The notes under the pieces: model-generated
What the model was told of the DNA's origin: nothing
The model's database searches: none
Seen by the model: the letters and a program-made list of their open reading frames with translations, nothing else
Program-made: the position numbers and the translations under genes
Assembly: GCA_029532415.1 (NCBI GenBank)
Contig: JAQOTA010000047.1
Location: forward strand, 310,001 to 374,000
Reading direction: 5' to 3'
Length of the DNA stretch: 64,000 nucleotides
Source: Marasmius tenuissimus
Taxonomy: Eukaryota > Basidiomycota > Agaricomycetes > Agaricales > Marasmiaceae
Shown: in pieces, positions 12,934-25,800 of the stretch
How the letters are laid out: every line of letters begins with the position of its first letter
Numbering within the stretch: position 1 is the first letter of the stretch

Positions 12934-15900
12934 CCGCCTCCTTCGGGCGTTGTACTCGGAGAATGTTGAGGCAATGGTGGGGTCATGGCCCGCCGCTACT
13001 TTGAGAGTAGCTCAGGAACATTCCCCTGTACCAACACTCTTTCATCAAGCGTGGCCAAGCCTATGACCTGTCACTCTCTGTGCCTTTCATTCTAGCTACT
13101 GGCACCCCGTGAGACAAAAATATGCTAGAAAACACGCTGGCAGTATCACCCGCTCAGTGGTCAATCAGAATGTGCCATGTTGTGGAACGTGTTTCCTCCC
13201 ACCAAGGGCTTCATTTCTGGCGCATAGATGGTCCGGGATAGGAAAATACGGGATCGCATGAATACGCTCCCACCGGCGCACCTCATGAACGCCATGCACG
13301 GAGCTACTCTCTGTGAACTCAGTAATGGTTTGGGGAAACCGTCAGTTTGTGCCACACGCACACCCGGTGAATCTTCATTCAAGTCCGACGTACTAATCCT
13401 GTCGACTGGAAAGTTGGAACAAAGTCTCTCGTGAGAACCTTTCGTTTATTTCGATTTTCTCACGGTAGCAACCTTCTCTGAGGCTCCCAGGCAACCTCCA
13501 AGCACAATCGCTCCTTCGCCATCGTTTAGTCTGTCGATGGAAGGATCGTCCACGCCTGCATATCTCATATCGATCCGGAGAAAGGGTCTCAGCGAGAGAC
13601 TATCCGAAACAGGACGCTTTCATCTTCCTTCCAATAATCGGTCATCAACATATCTGACCTTCTTTGGCATGACTGGAGCAGGGTGCTATATCTGGATTCC
13701 GTACCACATCCGATGCGATACCTCCATCCTGATCTGATTCAGCTCTTGAACGATGGCTTAATCATTCTAGTTCCAGCAGGCAGGAAACATTCCAGGCGCG
13801 AGCTCGTTGAACGCAAAAACACTTCCATTCATATACGCTATAACAGCGGGGTAAGTTCCGTCTCGCCTTCCAGGAGTATTGTTGTACCTACTACGTTCAT
13901 CTCCTTGGCAAGCACACCGAAGTCTACCACGTTTGCTGTCTGCTATCATGAGCCAATTTCGTCTATTACAAAAGAGTCGTGACAGCGAATGTAGAGTCTC
14001 TTTCTTCATGAAATGCTTCTTCTTCCGTCAATCTCCGCTGGATTTGGTTGTACAATGTGGTCAGGTCCTCAAAGCCTCAAGTATACCCCTTCCTAGCTCT
14101 TGCCTCGCGTTCGAGTTTGTCCTCCGATTCCCCACTTGTACCTTTCGTCTCCACGGCCCTCTTCGCTGTCCTCCGTCGCATGACTGCCTCAACCGTGTTG
14201 CTCTACTCCAGTGCCCATCGTATTTCTGTATTTCACCGAAACATGGATGAAACAATCAACACTCTACCTACAGCACACGATGTCAAGTCCTTTTTTGACA
14301 AAAAGTCCCGTGACCCCTCCATGTTATGCCCAATATGTTCTTGCTAAGTCTCCTTTCGTAGAGGCTATACAACTTCCCGAGATGAGATACTTATAGCCTC
14401 CGCCACCGCAAATAGACGTGTTTACCCCGCATCTTTCATCATGATGATGGACGAGGCGCTCAAAGTGCATCTTCACGACATCTCTCCTGACACCTGTGTT
14501 CCAGAAACGCACAACATTCCTCGTCCGATGGCGCTGGTCCTTCCTCTGGCTCAGGATCGAGTTCCGACAAAAGGCATATGGGCGATATCTCTGCAGTGTC
14601 TGCACCCGCCTCTTCAGGGCAGGTTTACCTGGCCACCCTACCGGCTTCCCCATCACTGCGAGTCGGGCCCTCCTGTTCATTTCGTTCCGTCTCAATACAA
14701 GCTGCAACGTCGGGCGGGTGTTCCTGAACGGTTTCCTTCTACGACAAACCTCGTGGTTCAACTCCCGAGATAATCGTGGATCCCCGCTATACCGTCCGCT
14801 CATTGGCTGGGAGATGCATTCTAGATGGTCGTGGGACACACTTTTCATCACCGAGGTCTTGGGTTTTACGACACCAGGATATAGTGCTCTTTGATAAACT
14901 GGGTACAACCACACTGCCAGCGAGCTTATGATTGTCGCGTCAATTCCATCCTCAAGTCTCACCCGGTCACAAGAACCGACTCGACGTCCCGCTATTTACG
15001 TTGTTCCACATTCAAGATGCTCAGCTGGAGAGCCCATAATTATGGCACCGGTGCTCACAATCTCCGGGACGTCCTTACATCCTGACAATTCTACTTGGAA
15101 GCCTGGGGACCGATATTCCAGCGGGCCGCCCATCGTGACGCTCGTTTCATTGAAGTCGTGGAGACGTTGACAACATTTGGAGAAACTCCTACACCATTCC
15201 ACACACACTTCGAGTTCGGTCTTGCATGTAGCTTGCTTCCTGACAGAATCCTACTGATACCGTTCCTCCGAGATACATGTTTTCTTCCTCTTCTTTTCCG
15301 GATGTAATTTTAGGGACGACATGCTAGTATTGGAAGATCCCGCATTTAAACGTATGCGACATATGGTTGGTGGAGACTCACCCAATCATCGTGGTAGATT
15401 GAGCTCCAACGGACGACGCCAGCGACGAGCAGATGACTAGCGCGGCCTTCGATACAATCAAACACTGATGAGTACTGATGCCCCGTAAATCGTGCTCTCA
15501 GGCCACGCCGCACATGCCCAAGTAAGTCGTGTAAGTCGTTTAATAGCCATCTTACAGCTAAATGATGTCGATGTGTGATCACTTCCCCCTGATTCGTGGA
15601 GAGGGCCGTATGCAGGAAACTGAATTGCTCGTGTGCCAATTTTGGACTAGGATACCGGTGACCCAAGGCCAATTCACAGAAAAAGTTAGCCGGATAAATG
15701 AACGTTGCCATCGGAAGTCTCAACGGAGGACTCGCAAACTTTTAGGAAATTCAAAGCCGCGGCACACACAGACAAACTGCCTGAGCTCGTTCGAATTCCT
15801 GTCCCCGGTGGGACAATCGGCGTTATGTTGCGTCGAAAGCCCGGGTTCTTCCAAATGCATCGTGAAAGAATCGCGGGCAACGAGCTCCCCACCCTCCTCC

Positions 15901-16189
15901 ACAGGTATCATCTCGATTGCACAATTCCTCAATGCCAACATGCAACCCTCAAGCGCCCAAGATTTCAGGACTTTCGGAGATGCAACCCCACACACGCGAA
16001 ATTGCCTTTCCTGAAGTTATCCTTTCCAAAACAGGGTGTCTCGGAACCTCGGACTTCACTTAGTTGGCTCCGTTCAGAAGATTCCCCCAACTACCGGATG
16101 ATCGTAGCGTCACTCCATTGGGGACATCCGGAGAATGTGGTCCCTCATTGGCTCCAAACTGACGCAACATTTGCGTACATCTACCACTA
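12934..16189. other. gene-poor region, probably decayed sequence
   Basis: More than 3 kb on which no ORF has a recognisable domain. ORFs up to 212 codons (14324-14962, -) and 172 codons (15705-16223, +) exist, but opposite-strand frames are equally open and none has splice partners or family motifs. This may be old mobile or gene relic DNA. Confidence 0.5.
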
Positions 16190-16986
16190 CTACGTCGAGT
16201 ATCCATCCGTGGGGTTCCCGTGAGCATTTTTGACGTCGACTACACCCGTCCCGACGATATCCGTTAGGATCCCTAATAGAATACCACTCCAAATCATATA
16301 TGTAACCCCCCTGAGAAGTATTCCGAGCTCGAGACCCTGATTCTGAGAAGGATCAGGAATCAAATTGTAACGAGATCGGAGCCAGCTTGTATAACCATCC
16401 GAACCCGAAACTTGGTGATCGCGTCGAATTGGGATGAATACCGGAGACTGGATCAACAGAGAAGCAGATTAATGGCATAGGCCAAGAGTTAGGATCCTCA
16501 TCCACGCTTGTACCTCCCTGGACAGGACGGGAGGGATGCTCAGCCAAGTACCAGCAGTGATGTCAGACGCTCCAAAATTGGTGTAGAGGAACGTGTAGAG
16601 CAACTTAGCATATTCACACAGTGTGAACAGTGTGAGGGACTGGGTCCAACTGAGCCATAGTGGGACTCCTCGTCCACACTTGTGCTTTCCCGTAGGACTA
16701 TTGCGCAACAGCTTGACTGTGCATGTAGCCCAAGATGCCATGGCGTAAGTTGCTCCAAATTCCGTGAACGGTCACGAACCCACGAGAGTAGAGATCTGTT
16801 TCCCTGGGCGCTCGTCCGCGTCACAAGTCGGATGCCGAGTCCAAGTTGAAGTCCGTAAGACTGCTCGTACGTGCAGGGCGAACGAGAAAGCGATAGGGAG
16901 CTCCTTTGCCCAACTCCTCTCGAGGGACCGAAATAGCTGATATTACGACCAAGTGGAGAGGTCCAGTAAGTCCGTTTCGACATCAA
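16190..16986 (-). pseudogene. possible relic of a multi-span membrane protein (DUF6534-like)
   Basis: Several minus-strand pieces in different frames look membrane-associated. The best is LYTFLYTNFGASD (about 16555-16600) preceded by WLSWTQSLTLFTL. It resembles the TVH...YxYLVTNYG core of fungal DUF6534 membrane proteins. Another segment, GVTYMIWSGILLGILTDIVG (about 16235-16300), is hydrophobic. The pieces are interrupted by stops and frame changes and no complete set of exons could be joined, so it would be a pseudogene. The family assignment is from memory of the motif only. Confidence 0.25.
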
Positions 16987-17140
16987 AGCTTGAATTCAAA
17001 GTGACTATTACGACTGAAGATTAATGTTTATACCGAGGGTTCGTGAAATCGCCGAGTAGGTTATTAAGACTGATTGGGCCTGCTGGGCAAAGCGAAAAGC
17101 GTCGAACACCGAAAACTTCGTCCCGGAGTGTAGACGATAT

Positions 17141-19187
17141 CTACACGTACTTTTTCTGCTTCCTGAGAGCAGCGTAAGGGTCCTGCTTTCGCGGCAAGCC
17201 ATAATGAGGCTCCGGTCGTCCTGAAAGATGCATGAAGGAGAACGCAAAGTCAGTTAGAAAATCGAAACCGAGAGCCGAACCACAGCCAAGAGAACGTTAT
17301 GAAAGGCCGACTCACCAAAGACAGCACCGTAGATCCCAGTCACAGTATCGTCCCAGACCTGCCTGTACATATGATAACCTCCTCCCAAGGCAGCGTTCAA
17401 CCCCCACTGCTTCACAAACTCCCTCACATTGAACCCAAGTCTCTCCTTATCCGGTACGACCGGGATGTCGAGGGACTCCGAAGTCGAAACACCACGCCGG
17501 GCTTTCGCTTCAACGTTCAAACCATAAGACGTCTTCGGTGGGTTGGGCAGGAGAAGTATGGTGTATCGATGATAGGGCGTGCCACGTTGGGGATGTGGGG
17601 GTATATACGTAGTGTGTGAGTTGAGTTCAGGGATTGGACCGCGGTGGGTAGCGGACAGAGGAATGTTGGGTCTAGTTGAAGAGAGTAGAAGTTAGTTAAT
17701 GTAATCCCCGTGATCGGAAAAGTACATGAAAGCCTATGTGGTCGGACATGTAAGAAGACATGAACGTACTTCATCCAATGTAGGTATGTCGTGAACGTGC
17801 GGTTTTCTTCGTCAGGGACATCTGAACAACAGCATGAGCATCTGCCGAGAACGAATAGCGAACGTCGAGAGTCACTAACCAGGGTCAATCATGAGCATCG
17901 TGTAGAGCCTCGTGTCGGTATGATAGACATGAGGGAAGAGCATAGGCGGCCTGAGTGTCTAAAACAAAATAGAACATAAGACAACACGTTTAGCTTCTCG
18001 CACGAGGCCCCCGTGAAAGAGACCTAATGAATTCGACAACGTAACGAGTCCTCACCTGCTGAGGTGTCAAGTACTTGCCAGGTTCCACCAAGAAGATGCG
18101 TCGAGGTGATACGAACGTCCTATTAAGTGGTGGCTTCACAGTGACGTCCAGGTCAATGGAGGGATGAATGACAGGGAGCACGTCAGGCACTATGTTCATC
18201 TGGTGAATACGTTCCATCTGATATAATCCTATGTATTAGCGATCAAGTTATCGATACGCAAATAAATAGAAGACGTACCAGAAGATCAAGTTTCCCATCC
18301 TTCCTCCATCTCTGTTCAACGAGATAGCGATGAGAAGGTACCCTCATGTTCGCTAAGACAAAAGGGGGTCATTACATGTTAACTCGTGGTCAACCATAGC
18401 ATGAACATGTCGGGAACATAGCAGAAGGAAGCGTGGACATAACAGAAACCCAAAAGGAAAGCCACGGTGAAGAAGCGAAGGAACGGGAAAAGAGCGACAC
18501 ACCCATAGCGTTCGCGACCGTCCACCGAACGGACGGCAAGTTAATTTCCGACTGAACTTGCAGGATCCTCAGCCGTTCTCTCATGCTTTCTAACTCTGCA
18601 TCCAGAGCCTGCTTCTCCTCCGAGCCCTGCTTCGCTGCCTCTACCTCCGCTTCTTTCCGCTTCACTTCCGTTCTGTATTCCTTCGCCTCTTTCTTCAACA
18701 TCCGGCTGTCCTTGTAGATTACCTTCAATGCTTCATCATACGCAGGAACAACACCCTCTTGCAAAGCTCTGTTCCATTTACGAGGGTTCCGAGTTGAGAT
18801 TTGTGGCCTCTTCCGCTGCACAAAAACGCGTCGTTTGCGTCCACGAGTCGCCTTCGTCTGGACCTTTTGCGTTTCGACAGAGGCGGAAGTAGAGCCAGAA
18901 GCAGCCTCTCCGTCCTGCTTTTCCTCTGCCTTCACCACAGACTCTTGCTTCGCCTTGGGCTTGGGCTTAGGCAACGTGTCCGGTCTCCGTTCCTTCGGGT
19001 TGAGTATCGTAGGGTTCAACAATATCTCCTTCGTCTTTGGTGCTACTGGCGGTGGTGTACTCGAAGCAGAAGAACCTGTCGGTGTCGCCGTAGTCGTAGT
19101 CGCATTGGTTCTTCGTGCAATTCCAGAAATAGGAACTAATCTTCTGGAACAAGCGGAAGGAAACCGCACCCGACGCAGTGCAAGCAT
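17141..19187 (-). CDS. MRPL35: mitochondrial large-subunit ribosomal protein mL38 (yeast MRPL35)
   Basis: mL38 is a PEBP-fold protein of the central protuberance of the mitochondrial 54S subunit. Seven exons (19187-18503, 18352-18279, 18217-18056, 17958-17880, 17821-17770, 17671-17316, 17220-17141) sum to 1488 nt, 495 residues. The N-terminus is basic with Arg and Ser (MLALRRVRFPSACSRR), a mitochondrial targeting signal, followed by a low-complexity linker and a long charged helix (about residues 150-210). The PEBP core is recognisable from MIDP|DVPDEENRTFTTYLHWM, the DPD-x-P ligand motif being split by an intron, and from YHRYTILLLPNP. The end GLPRKQDPYAALRKQKKYV is typical for fungal copies. 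The intron at 18353-18502 is 150 nt, the longest in the gene. Confidence 0.9.
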
Positions 19188-20586
19188 CGTGCGCGTATGT
19201 TTGTTCTAAACGAGAAAGAGAAATAAAGAGAGAAAACGGGTAGAGGTGTGAGCTGTGCGCGAAGACAGAATCAAAGAGGAAAAATTTGACGTTCCGGCTC
19301 GACGCGTCTGATTTGTCAGCACTGGCTTGCACTGCCACGTTCTGAGAACCTCCGTGTCGGCGCTTTGATTCTTTGACAGTCGTGTGCAGTATTCAGTTAG
19401 ACCGAGGGCCATTAGCTGGGGCCACTCGTGCGCTAGGAGTCAGACAGCTTCATTCATTCGAATCCTCATCACAATGGGCAAAGCTAGACAGATCACTTGC
19501 AGAGTCACCGCTGTACGCGGGACAGAAAAGGGACTAGTTCAACCACGACCATCCTAAACAATCAACAAAGATTGCATCAACTCCAGTCCCCACACAACAA
19601 ACTTCAAACTAGTTTTGTTACTCGCTTCAAGACACGGAGAGGCACACGTTTGGTTTGAGATCAGAACAGCTCTGGTATTACGGTGTAGAAACAAGAACTA
19701 GACAACATAAGGTAGTACACAAACCGAGCTATGTAAGTATGTATGTAAGAGATGTAAGGCTAAGTTAAACTAGGGGGTCAAGTTTGCAAGACAACAAACC
19801 CATCTGGTACATCTTATCTACTCTAGGTTGGAGAGCGCAAGGCGAGGCGGGGCGGGCGGGAGGGGGGAGAGAAGGGTAGAGGGAACGCGGTTGAAGGGAG
19901 GAGGGGGGTAAAGGGGGGTAAAGACAGCGAGGTGTATACCGGCAACATAATCCCAATAGAAACAGAGAGGAACGAACAGGTAATAGACATCCACGTCGAC
20001 TCTACAACCGAGGACGATGGATCGTTCATAGAAATAGTGATAAACAGAGCATATGAAGGCGTGAATATGCATGTGAGGAGGCATATTAGACGGTATGATG
20101 GCGGGAGGGGATTATGTGGGGTAAGCGGGCCGGGCAGTAAAAGAGAGGAAGATGTAGGGGAGGGCGACGATGGTCACAAAAGGAGGAACAACAGAGCGAG
20201 ATTAGGGAAGGAAGGCTTTAGGAGTCGGCGAGTATGGGGAACCAAAAGAAAAGCAAGGGGTAACGCAAAACAAGAGGTATAGACAGCAAAAAGCAGTAGG
20301 GGTAAAGAGCAAATATAGGCAACGAAGGCACAAGATGGCAGTGAAGCGCGGCAAAGAGGGAGAAGTATTAGGGGAGTATGAGGAAGTGATGATGAACAGC
20401 GGCGATTGGTTGATGACGATGATGGGGTGGTGATACAGTTGACATAACGAACGGGCAAATATACAGCAAATAACGATAAGAGCGCACTGCCAGAGGCAGC
20501 AGCTAGGCGATAGCAGTCGAGATGACGAGAGGTCAAGGCAAGATAGGACGAAGTGTGTGGCGCAGTGCAGAACTGGCGCAGACAGT
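19188..20586. other. intergenic, purine-rich on the + strand
   Basis: This is upstream of mL38 and downstream of the FYVE gene, both on the minus strand. About 19830-20380 is strongly purine-biased (polypyrimidine on the transcribed strand) and includes a G-quadruplex motif at 19849-19867. The long minus-strand ORFs in it are low-complexity Pro/Leu/Ser translations of that bias, not genes. Confidence 0.5.
19849..19867 (+). other. G-quadruplex motif
   Basis: Four runs of at least three G with 1-nt loops (GGGG C GGG C GGG A GGGGGG), followed by further G-runs. Loops of one base make this a strong candidate fold. It sits between mL38 and the FYVE gene. Confidence 0.5.
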
Positions 20587-21860
20587 TCAGAATGTCGAAA
20601 GCGATAGACTCCTTGTAGGGAGGGCTACCTCGGGATTCCGTGGAAATCGGTATTGGAACTCTGTAAACGCGGATGAGTTATCTCGAATCATTAGACAGGA
20701 TGAATACTGACCTCCATCTCGAATGACTGGGTTCTCCTTACGTCTCCGCTCCTCTTCGAGCTCCTGCTCCATGCGGACTTCATACGGTGCTTTGCCTCCC
20801 GGGATGGGCACTCGGTGACCATCGGAGACCGGTTCTTGCTTGGGCTCCCAGCGTCCCCCACCAGTTGCCTTGCACAGCACTGAGGAGCGTCTGAGCGGAT
20901 ATGAGTCAAGTTCACCAAAGGAACGCTCCTCATCCGGTAGTGTGATAGTTGATCCACGAAGAGCAGCTCTACGACGAAGGTCGGAATTGCTACAACGAGA
21001 TGCAACCCGCTTTAAGGATGATGTTTCTGTAAGAGGTTTGCGCTCGAGAGGAACGACTAATCCAAGACCGTTGGGAGGCGTTCTCGGACTAGAAGATGAG
21101 GGAGAACTGGAGCGACTTCCGGTCGGTGAAAGAGGGCGTTTAGATAGCAGAGGCAATGGTAGAGAGGGTCGGACCAGCTCGGGAGTACGAGGGGTCGAAG
21201 GGCAGCCATGAAGCTGATCCCAACAGTCGTCGCATACCCGGGAGTTGACCACAGGAGATTCGGGTGAAGCAAAATCGGTGATCGAGACATTTCTGGGAGG
21301 GAGGGTGAAGGGGAGGGTGCTGGTGTCCAGCAAGGGAGTCACGCGCGCCGTGCACGTTCTACAGAACACACCACCACACTTTCTGCAGTGATGTCTCCGC
21401 TCGAAGAGAGTGAAGGGGACTTTGCAGTAGAAGTTGTCGCAGACCGTAGCCAAGTGATCCGCCTAGTAGCCTTGATAAGTAACAGCCGACGCGTCTAGGG
21501 GTCAACACACGCACCTTCCAGAGTTGTTTAGGCATCAACACAGCAAGATGCTCGTTCGGTCTCAGCAATAGACGGTGAGCGTCAGTCTGGACGGACAGCA
21601 TACTGGATGAGGATGAAGATAGAGATGAGGAAGCTTGTGACGAGCTGTCATCGCTCAAGTTCGAATAGGTAGACTCTGGAGATTCTAAGTTGAAATCAAG
21701 ATGTCAACAACGCGCGCTCAGGAGGACACGACGGGGACGTACTGGATAGCGCCGAAGGACAAGTTAATGTCTCCTGGTCGCTGAGTTGGGCGTCGACGAC
21801 GTTGAGTACGGCGACGTTGGGACGGTTACAGGCAGCGAGGGCGGCAGACAGGGCAGACAT
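20587..21860 (-). CDS. FYVE zinc-finger protein (PI3P-binding)
   Basis: FYVE domains bind phosphatidylinositol 3-phosphate on endosomes and vacuoles. Four exons (21860-21743, 21684-21515, 21462-20712, 20660-20587) sum to 1113 nt, 370 residues; introns are 51-58 nt. The FYVE domain spans about residues 95-180. It has WxxD as W-K|A-D across an intron, the first Cys pair as CX4C (VCDNFYC), the basic [13 protein letters not shown], and CxxC (RVCDDCW) near the end. A Ser/Pro-rich linker follows, then a C-terminal acidic/basic helix ([16 protein letters not shown]) and the tail [11 protein letters not shown]. The N-terminal ~90 residues are Ser-rich. Fungal relatives include vacuolar sorting and autophagy adaptors, but no second catalytic domain (PIKfyve, Vps27 VHS) is present, so the exact role is open. 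Confidence 0.9.
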
Positions 21861-22322
21861 TGATGGGAAGGGGAGGGGCTTAACATCTCTGCAGAAATTG
21901 ATAGGTGAATTTATGTGCAGATTTGGGTTCGCATGTGGTGGGAAATTCCAATTTAGATCGAGATCAGCTTAGGCGTCTAATTCAGTCATTATGTTATTTA
22001 TTTATTTTTTATTTACTTACCGGCCACATGCAAAAGAAAATATTTATTTATTTTCCGTGGTTTCTTCGGGAGAATTATGAATTTCGGGGTAAATAACTAG
22101 ACGAGATTCCGTGAGACTCCGCATCCTCAGGACAGCCCTCCACAGGATACAGCCTGTAGCCACCTTGTGGCCCGAACCACAGGGTCTCTAGGGCCTTCCT
22201 TCCAGAGTGTTTGAGCGGAGCATGGAGGAACGAACAAGAACTCTAGCTCAAAACTGTATCTGCCACCAGTACGGCAACTTGGCGGAGGTGGATGCCTTCC
22301 CTGCCTGTAATCTCCATGGACA
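21861..22322. other. intergenic
   Basis: This is the promoter side of the FYVE gene. An AT-rich patch (about 21990-22065, repeated ATTTATTT) is the only notable feature. Confidence 0.5.
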
Positions 22323-22840
22323 TCAATTTGCCACGCGTTCTGAGATCTGGTAGACTCGTTGCGCTGCACTCAGCCGGCAGTCAACCCTGGAAGAGCCAGA
22401 TTGGCGAGAGGCCCTGAACTTAGACCTTGTTGGTCCTGTATCAAAGGTGGGGACATATTCGATGCAAGTACTCTGTAACATGGTTACTTTCAGGTTCAGA
22501 CCCTCCGGGGTCTTGAAGGGTCTTGACAGAATGATTGTTTGCCATCCTCCGCTACCCATGGAGGCTCCCTTTCTACTTCCGGAGGAAAACATATCTCTCC
22601 TTCTCTCTCCTTCCGCTCGAATGGATATTTCTGACCTTTTCGTAACTGTTACGCCACCGAACACAGCGTCAATCACCTCGTGTTTGAACCTCTCTGGGAA
22701 CTTTCACCCAGCCATAGTAGTATCACTGGTCTCGAGCGCATCAATTGAACCGGAATCTATCAAACTTTCATACAACCCTCCCAAATCTGCGTCCCTCAGC
22801 TACGATAGCGTTCGAATAGTGTTTTGCCCGGCGTAGCCAG
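22323..22840 (-). pseudogene. possible coding relic with an in-frame TGA
   Basis: The minus frame reads plausibly as protein from about 22800 (LGGLYESLIDSGSIDALETS) through FPERFKHEVIDAVFGG to SGGWQTIILSRPFKTPEG. It is interrupted by a TGA between TTMAG and KFPERF. No start, domain or splice sites are clear, and the + strand is also open here (22447-22836), so this may be a chance frame. No family is recognised. Confidence 0.2.
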
Positions 22841-22869
22841 TTCTGCGTAACTCACACGATCCCAGGCCC

Positions 22870-25800
22870 TTAGACAACTGGAGACAGCAGCCAATAGTAC
22901 CGTTCAATCACCCCAAGTAACATCGAGTACTCCTCCTCATCCAATACCAGTTTAGACGCGTTCCCGATCACCGAGGGTAGTAGAACTGGTGAGTCGGTTG
23001 TTCCTGCTTGCCCGGTGCTTTTCAAGTTGTTGGAAGTGCCGCCCTCGTGACGTCGCCCAACGCCAAAGCTCGAGCGGGCACCAGTACCAATACCTCCTGC
23101 ATTCATACCCGATTCCTCAGTCCCAGACCCAGTTGTCCCCGCCCCCGTACATCCTGCTTCGACCTTGCCTTCACCCTCACCCTCAATCGCCAAATTCATT
23201 CCGCTCCTCGCGTTCTCCCGGGTGCTGTAATTCATGCCATTTCTCATCCCCGTACAGGTCCTCCCCCAGAACGAACCTGATGCATCACGTCGCTGACAAC
23301 AAGCTATCAGTCCCAAAAGGGCATCCAAAACGCCCTCCCTGAGCAACCGGATCCCATCGACACAAGGCGGTAGCAGCATGCCGTCACTGCCGGGTTCGGC
23401 CCCATGGCCATCAGCTCCACCCTTTCCTCGTCCTCCACGTTCCGTAACTGCAGACCAGCGAGCATAGGAGGCTCCGCCACCACCAGGACCGCCACGGCCA
23501 ATTTCTCCTCCTCCAACATCGGGACAGCCTACACCACCTGGATCAGCACCACCTCCTCCAGTTCCGCCTCCAATTACGTCCTCCGTATCCATCTCCTTCC
23601 CGCGAAAGCTCACACGACCACTCCCAAGTTCGGTTTGTATTCTTGCATTTATATTCAAACCAGCGCCCAAGGACGTCGAGGTTGAAGGATCAGGCAGAAG
23701 CAGATGCAAGACGCTGCACAGATACCACAGCACGTCTTTTCTCACCAACCGCCCGATCCCTTCGTTCTCCAGCACTGTACCAGGTTCATCTGGCGCCGGC
23801 GGGACTCCTCTTTGGTGAACTGAACAGTTGCACCCCCACTCCGAAGTCCCAATCGTACACGTACTAGCATTCCCCCGGGTACTATTGCTAGGGTCTTTAG
23901 CGCCAGTCCCTGCACTAATCCCCGGTCGTTTCATTCGTTTCTGTACGTCGTCTGCTCCGATGCCCACATCCCGTTCACCGCGGTTCGTCATTCTATCAGA
24001 CACAGACATCGACGGCGCGTGAGACGAATGAGATTGAGTTGACGACATTGACACTTGTGTGTTTTTCGGAAGTAGAGATTGAATGGATTCGTGAGGGACT
24101 CGGGACTGATGTCGGGTGGTGCTAATTGATTCGGCAGGGGTATGTATGAACTTGGAAGGGTTGGGAACATTTGTGCCAGTAATAGTATGAACGGGGACCT
24201 TGGTGTTCGTAAAGGCGAATGTATCGTGGCCACTTAGTTCGGTGCAGGGATTGTTATGGTATTGGTAGGATCGGAAACCCCAAGACATGAGAGACATTGA
24301 CAGTTAGAGTTGTAGACGTCGAGTAGCTCTCGTACAACAGCAAGCGACGCTACCTCTTGGAAACCCAAAGCGTTAGGCCCATTGAGAATCGGCAGATCGG
24401 GGGCCCTCCCGCAAGGTCCAAGCAATTCATGAATTACCAGAAATAAATCATGGAGGATTCGTAGTACCTCCGTTCGTAAACTTGAATAAACGGAGGTGGA
24501 TGAGGAAGAGGCGCTCGCTGAAGACGGGGTGCCGGTCGAATCGCGGGAGGTCTTGGAAGGCTCATCCCCAGCTCGTGTTTGGGTATTCCTCGCATTTGGA
24601 TTGCTCGAAGAGGAAGCAGAAGGATATTTCTTTGAGCCCGAAGGTTCCATCGGTACGACACTTCGCCCTCGGGGCTCTCGGTCATGCCCAGAACCAGAGC
24701 CGAAGAGTGAAGAAACGAATTTCTCGCTGAGAGGAACAAATGAATGAAGGAGGGGTCTGACGACCAATGTCGTAAGCGAGTCAAGAAGCACATCCACGGG
24801 ATTGGGAGCGACGGAAGCAAGTTGATTGGACGGAAGTTCCGAATCAATTTTGTTATAGCGATTGGCTTTGGCTGTGTGCGACTGAGTACCAACTTCCGAG
24901 TCGTAACCACGAAAGCTAGCGGCACTGGTCTCAATACTACTGGACGGGAGTTCGGTAGACTCGGTCCTTGTAACCGGACGCGACGTCGACGCCGACTCGG
25001 ATTGGTCGTTTTGAGGGGTCGCGTTTGGAGGAAGAGTAGGCGCTGATGGAGGAACGCACAACAAGGGTATACTCGTGGTAAGCAGGTGGGTCAACAAGAC
25101 GTTGAGCTTCTGAAGGCGGATCGTCTGCGTATTTCCACCAGCTGGCGTACGAAGAGTAGATGGAGCCCGAGTGCCACTTTGAGAAGTCGAGCCAGATTGG
25201 GTGACGGAAGAACGCGTTGATTGGCTCGAAGGGTCACGAGTTGGTACTTCTGTACCTGATTCCAAACCGTTTCCTTCAAACAGGCAGTTCTTCATCGATT
25301 CAGAGACGGCTTGTAAGGCGCGGATCGACGTTGACAGCAGAAGGGATCCCTCCCCCAACGATGAATGTTTTGGGAAAGCAGAAGCCAATTGCTCAAAGGA
25401 AGAAAACGCAACAAAGATTGATGGATTCGTGTTGTTCACTGAGGAACTCGGAGAACTTGAGGATGAGGCAAGGTAATGGAGCTGAAGGTTCGCGTCTGTT
25501 TGTTTGGTTGAAATTGTATCAGAGGAACGCGTTCCAGGTACGTTCACTTCACGTCAGAATATCCAACACAGAATCACTTACCATTGAAATGTTCGTCTAG
25601 AAGCGTCTGAAGATCTGGTCGCGTGTTAGAATTAGACAGGTTGCGCCGATTAGGCTCTTTGGAGCTGGAGTTCATCGCCAACGCTTGTTTCTTCTTTGGT
25701 GCTTTCTTCTTCCCTGCTGCCGTTGTGGCGCCGGAATTTTTTCCTGCAGCAAGAACAGGAACGGACGCAGAGCTTGACCCACTTGGTTTGCGGGACTTGG

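Noticed and set aside
14324..14962. 212-codon minus-strand ORF
   Set aside because: It is Arg-rich with no domain, the + strand is equally open, and no splice partners are seen.
19765..20536. Proline/leucine-rich minus-strand ORFs
   Set aside because: They are translations of a polypurine tract with low complexity.
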